64,000 nt of DNA, taken from NCBI GenBank assembly GCA_025677825.1, contig JAIXMO010000009.1:682001-746000 (forward strand). The letters run 5' to 3'. The position numbers and the translations under genes are program-made. The number at the start of each line of letters is the position of its first letter. Positions within the stretch are counted from its first letter, which is position 1. The notes under the pieces were generated by a model. It was not told where the DNA came from, did not search any database, and was given only the letters and a program-made list of their open reading frames with translations. Positions 61,301 to 64,000 of the stretch are shown here, in pieces. The DNA is from Helicostylum pulchrum (Eukaryota > Mucoromycota > Mucoromycetes > Mucorales > Mucoraceae).

Positions 61301-62234
61301 GTCAATATGTTGATGAGTGATGTTACATACCTTATGGACGAAAGTTTAAGTAAACTTACTGAAATCCATCAAATCCAATTAGAGATGAATGATCAAGCCG
61401 CTTGGGAAGCTCAAACATCTCAATACCGACAAGAAAGAGAAGGTAACCTTCCCTCTCTTGAACGTCAAGCACAATCTTATGTAGCGCTTGGAAAAGAAAC
61501 CGTTCACATGTTAAAGTACATGACAGCAGAAGTCATTCAACCTTTCCTTGTCAGTGAAATTGTAGACCGATTAGCAGCCATGTTGGATTACAACTTGGTT
61601 CAACTTGTAGGTCCTAAATGTACTGAATTAAAAGTTGCTAACCCAGAGAAATATCATTTTGAACCACGTAAATTGTTGTCAGAAATCATTGATGTGTATC
61701 TCAACTTGAATTCAGAGAAATTCGTAGAGGCTGTTGCCCGTGATGGTCGATCTTATAAAAAGGAATACTTTTCTAAAGCTGCTTCCATCTTACAAAAACA
61801 TGGATTAAAACAAGCAGATGATATTCATGCCTTGGAGAAGTTTATAAATCGTGTAGAAATTGCTATTCAAAGTGGTGCAGATGAAGAAGAGGAATTGGGT
61901 GAGGTACCTGATGAGTTCTTGGACCCCATCTTCTTTACTTTGATGGAAGATCCTGTCTTATTACCTACCTCTGGCGTTATTGTAGATAGAGGCACCATTC
62001 GTACTCATTTACTTGGCGATACTCGTGATCCATTCAATCGTACGCCGTTATCTATGGATATGGTCCAACCTGGTAAGGAATTCTCCCTTTTTTATACACA
62101 TATATCCTTAATTAACAATATTCCCTCTATTTTTTTAAAAAATAGCTGTTGAATTAAAGGAACAAATCATTGCATGGAGAGCAGAGCAAAAGAACAAAAA
62201 GAGTAATGTTACTAGCATGGATACCGCCCCATAA
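58338..62234 (+). CDS. UFD2: ubiquitin conjugation factor E4 (UFD2/UBE4 type)
   Basis: U-box E3/E4 that lengthens polyubiquitin chains with Cdc48. About eleven exons give roughly 1,000 residues. The N-terminus (MDNIDQSISDSEK) is followed by a Pro/Lys-rich tether, the long Ufd2 core (ILQVTLNPENMYKQGKCVY; LVTFIITFLRSTKYVKNPYL; IIDVYLNLNSEKFVEAVARD) and a C-terminal U-box: EFLDPIFFTLMEDPVLLPTS, then DRGTIRTHLLGDTRDPFNRT. The last exon adds AVELKEQIIAWRAEQKNKK and ends DTAPP. The U-box is split by a 70-base intron after MVQP. Codon use is ordinary. The core and U-box are both specific to this family. Confidence 0.94.
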
Positions 62235-62378
62235 AACTTCTTTGTATAAACACATACTTTTTTTTTTTTTTTATTATTCATTCATTCATTCAATACTATA
62301 CACAATATATATTTTTTGTTGGTTTTTGTCCATGTTTGCAGTTTGTTGGGTTATAAATCTATTAAGTTGCTTTTTTTT

Positions 62379-62764
62379 TTAGTTGGTGGTGGCGTTCTTC
62401 TTCATGACAATAGGAGTTTTACGAGAAACGTAAGGTCCAAGCTATTTTAAATAATGTTAGTAACAAAAAAAAAAGCGATTGATATACTTTTTTTTTAAAA
62501 AAAAAAAAACGTACTGTAAAGTTTTCAAGATCAGGAACAACGAATGTTCTAACTTTGTTCCAATCAACTAAATAACCACCACTCTTGGTATGTCTACCCA
62601 TGGCACCAGAACCAGTACCTATTTTTTTTTAATTAGATCAACAATTTACTTTTGATATTATTAATTATTATTTTTTTTTTACCTTTATAGAAATTGTGAC
62701 CCTTCTTTGCTGTTAAAGGCATACGGCTTGCACCTCTGGGAATGGCTTTAATGACACCGAACAT
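62379..62764 (-). CDS. mitochondrial ribosomal protein mL41 (MRPL27)
   Basis: Large-subunit mitoribosomal protein. Three exons give about 85 residues: MFGVIKAIPRGASRMPLTAK and GHNFYKG, then TGSGAMGRHTKSGGYLVDW with KVRTFVVPDLENF, then LGPYVSRKTPIVMKKNATTN. The FYKGTGSG, GRHTKxGGY, KVRTFVVPDL and PYVSRKTP strings are those of mL41. The second intron shows TACTAAC branch-point sequence. No long presequence is apparent; the basic N-terminus may serve as one. The gene is tail-to-tail with UFD2, 144 bases apart. Confidence 0.9.
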
Positions 62765-63298
62765 GTTGTATGAATTAGTCTAGTTTGAAAAAAGTAAATT
62801 TGCTTTGAAGGCCGGGGTTACAGGGTTATCCAACTACAAAAAAAAATGGAAGTCACAAAAGCTGGGTTTCAAACGAACCGTCAAACTCGTATTTTCACAA
62901 TTTATGCAAGTTAAACGACGTAACCGAAAAAACTTACTTAGTAAGTAATTATCCTAAGTGTTCATTGTAGCATACAAACTAAGCTAATTGATCCCTCTAT
63001 TTAAAGAATTTCAACAATGTTGGGATTTGTTTACTGCAACTAGACTTCGGTTAAATAGTCCACACTATAAAATTAATTCTATCGCCGGATTGCGGTAAGC
63101 CCATATTTTTAGAAGAAATAATATTTGTCGTACTAGAAACGTTCCAATTGTCTTTTTTATTGAAATGATATCTTGAGCCATATAAAGTACTAACCGACGT
63201 CCAAGTAAAAAGTATATATTTGTACTACTGCCTGTGTTTTAAATAACGAGTATATAAAAAAGGGTGTTTTTTTATTTTATCCCAATTACACATTTTAA
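62765..63298. other. intergenic region
   Basis: No gene is supported. The last 50 bases contain ATATAAAAAAG and then T-rich sequence before the secreted-protein start. Confidence 0.4.
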
Positions 63299-64000
63299 AT
63301 GCGTTTTTCTAAACTCGCTTTACTTGCATTCGGTTTATTCCAGACCACTATTGCTATTGAACAGAAATATTATGTAATTACCCTTGTCCCTCAGAATGCT
63401 TGTGATATTTCTGTTTGGTAAGGACTGGCACAGGTTGTGATTTTATGTGTAGGACTTTGCGTAGAAATGGTATACTATTTCTTACTTATGAGAAACCTCT
63501 CTGTGGCGAAGTTGTATCTTAAAACTAGTGGCCTTGATAAAAAGGCGGATCGAATTACTACACTGGGTAGCAATACTCGGTATGAGTGTGCTCCTGATTC
63601 CGATTCTGTTTACATTCTTTCAAATTACACCTGCGAAACACCAGTAGTACTACTGCTACTACTACTGCTACTACCAGCTCCACTTCTACTACTTCTGATA
63701 CAACTACCACAACTGTCACCCCTACTGCCACTCCCACAACTACGACGACGACGTCGACAACTACTACTACTACTACTACGATTACAACCACTACAGATAC
63801 TTCGACTTCTTTTTCATCCTCTTCATCCTCTTCTTCATCTTCTTCTTCATCTTCTTCATCTTCTTCATCTTCCTCCTCTTCATCCTCTTCATCCTCTTCA
63901 TCCTCTATCACTTCTTCTACTTCTTCTACTTCTTCGTCATCTACTACTTCGTCATCATCTACTAATACTCCTACCTCTACACCTTCTTGTATTCCTGGCT
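63299..64000 (+). pseudogene. Ser/Thr-rich secreted protein, partial, apparent frame breaks
   Basis: ATG at 63299 encodes a clear signal peptide (MRFSKLALLAFGLFQTTIAI) then EQKYYVITLVPQNACDISV, with a splice to TLRRNGILFLTYEKPLCGEV. Past about 63520 that frame meets stops, while a frame shifted by one base gives GLDKKADRITTLGSNTRYEC and APDSDSVYILSNYTCET. After about 63635 the original frame resumes as a Thr/Ser run (TSSTTATTTATTSSTSTT and onward) to the window edge. The two shifts cancel out. This is either a real double-frameshift allele, a sequencing error in repeats, or a splice structure I missed. Such proteins are typically wall-bound or O-glycosylated. It is cut by the window edge. Confidence 0.4.
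63640..63960. repeat. trinucleotide-rich Ser/Thr-coding repeat
   Basis: Long ACT/ACC triplets followed by TCT/TCA/TCC triplets encode poly-Thr then poly-Ser. Such tracts change length readily by slippage. Confidence 0.8.

Noticed and set aside
63558..63911. Minus-strand frame rich in Glu/Asp and Val
   Set aside because: Pure antisense of the TCT/TCA and ACT triplet repeats; no plausible protein.

Overview
This window looks like nuclear DNA from an early-diverging filamentous fungus, most likely a mucoralean (Mucoromycota). The genes are eukaryotic and split by many introns of about 45-100 nt with GTAAGT/GTATGT-type donors and occasional TACTAAC-like branch points. Noncoding DNA is very AT-rich with long A/T homopolymers, and starts often sit behind CT/T-rich leaders. 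The gene set is fungal (lanosterol synthase, Zn2Cys6 factor, Sec14-like, alpha-arrestin) but also holds FANCL, a Fanconi anaemia ubiquitin ligase missing from the familiar ascomycete yeasts, plus decayed TnpB/Fanzor-like elements. No virus-like, plasmid-like, tRNA, rRNA or CRISPR sequence was seen.

Layout: 0.5-7 kb: lanosterol synthase (+), DRG1-type GTPase (-), phosphoglycerate kinase (-). 7-9.8 kb: gene-poor, one small secreted-type ORF. 9.8-14 kb: mitochondrial ATP synthase beta (+), ribosomal stalk protein P1 (+), Rho-family GTPase (-). 14-20.1 kb: SANT/Myb protein (-) divergent from FANCL (+), alpha-arrestin (-), membrane-anchored glutaredoxin (-), pyridoxal kinase (-). 20.8-22 kb: C2H2 zinc-finger pseudogene. 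23.7-29.2 kb: TRAIP-like RING ligase (+) and a Zn2Cys6 factor (+). 30.1-36.3 kb: a very intron-rich SPO22/ZIP4-like meiotic protein (+) and a CRAL-TRIO protein (+). 36.5-42.1 kb: second P1 gene with an identical protein (-), SPP1/CXXC1-like PHD protein (-), unassigned multi-pass membrane protein (-). 42.4-46 kb: ACAD10/11-type kinase (+), KEOPS subunit CGI121 (-), five-finger C2H2 protein (+). 47.6-51.6 kb: a spliced 26-residue zinc-knuckle gene (-) and two tail-to-tail Fanzor-like relics. 52-62.8 kb: SDS3-like protein (+), an orphan ORF (+), HAD phosphatase (+), RPS18 (+), a small acidic protein (-), an RRM-like polyQ protein (-), UFD2 E4 ligase (+), mitoribosomal mL41 (-). At the right edge a Ser/Thr-rich secreted protein begins, with apparent frame breaks.

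There is no operon or single pathway; this is ordinary compact fungal chromosome. Several genes do bear on genome maintenance and chromatin (FANCL, TRAIP, SPO22/ZIP4, SPP1, SDS3). The least ordinary parts are the tail-to-tail Fanzor-like relics, 7- and 9-nt microexons supported by conserved protein motifs, the tiny zinc-knuckle gene, a paired promoter element before FANCL, and the duplicated P1 gene. Exon boundaries were read by eye from splice motifs and reading frame; where I give exon sums, they come out in frame.
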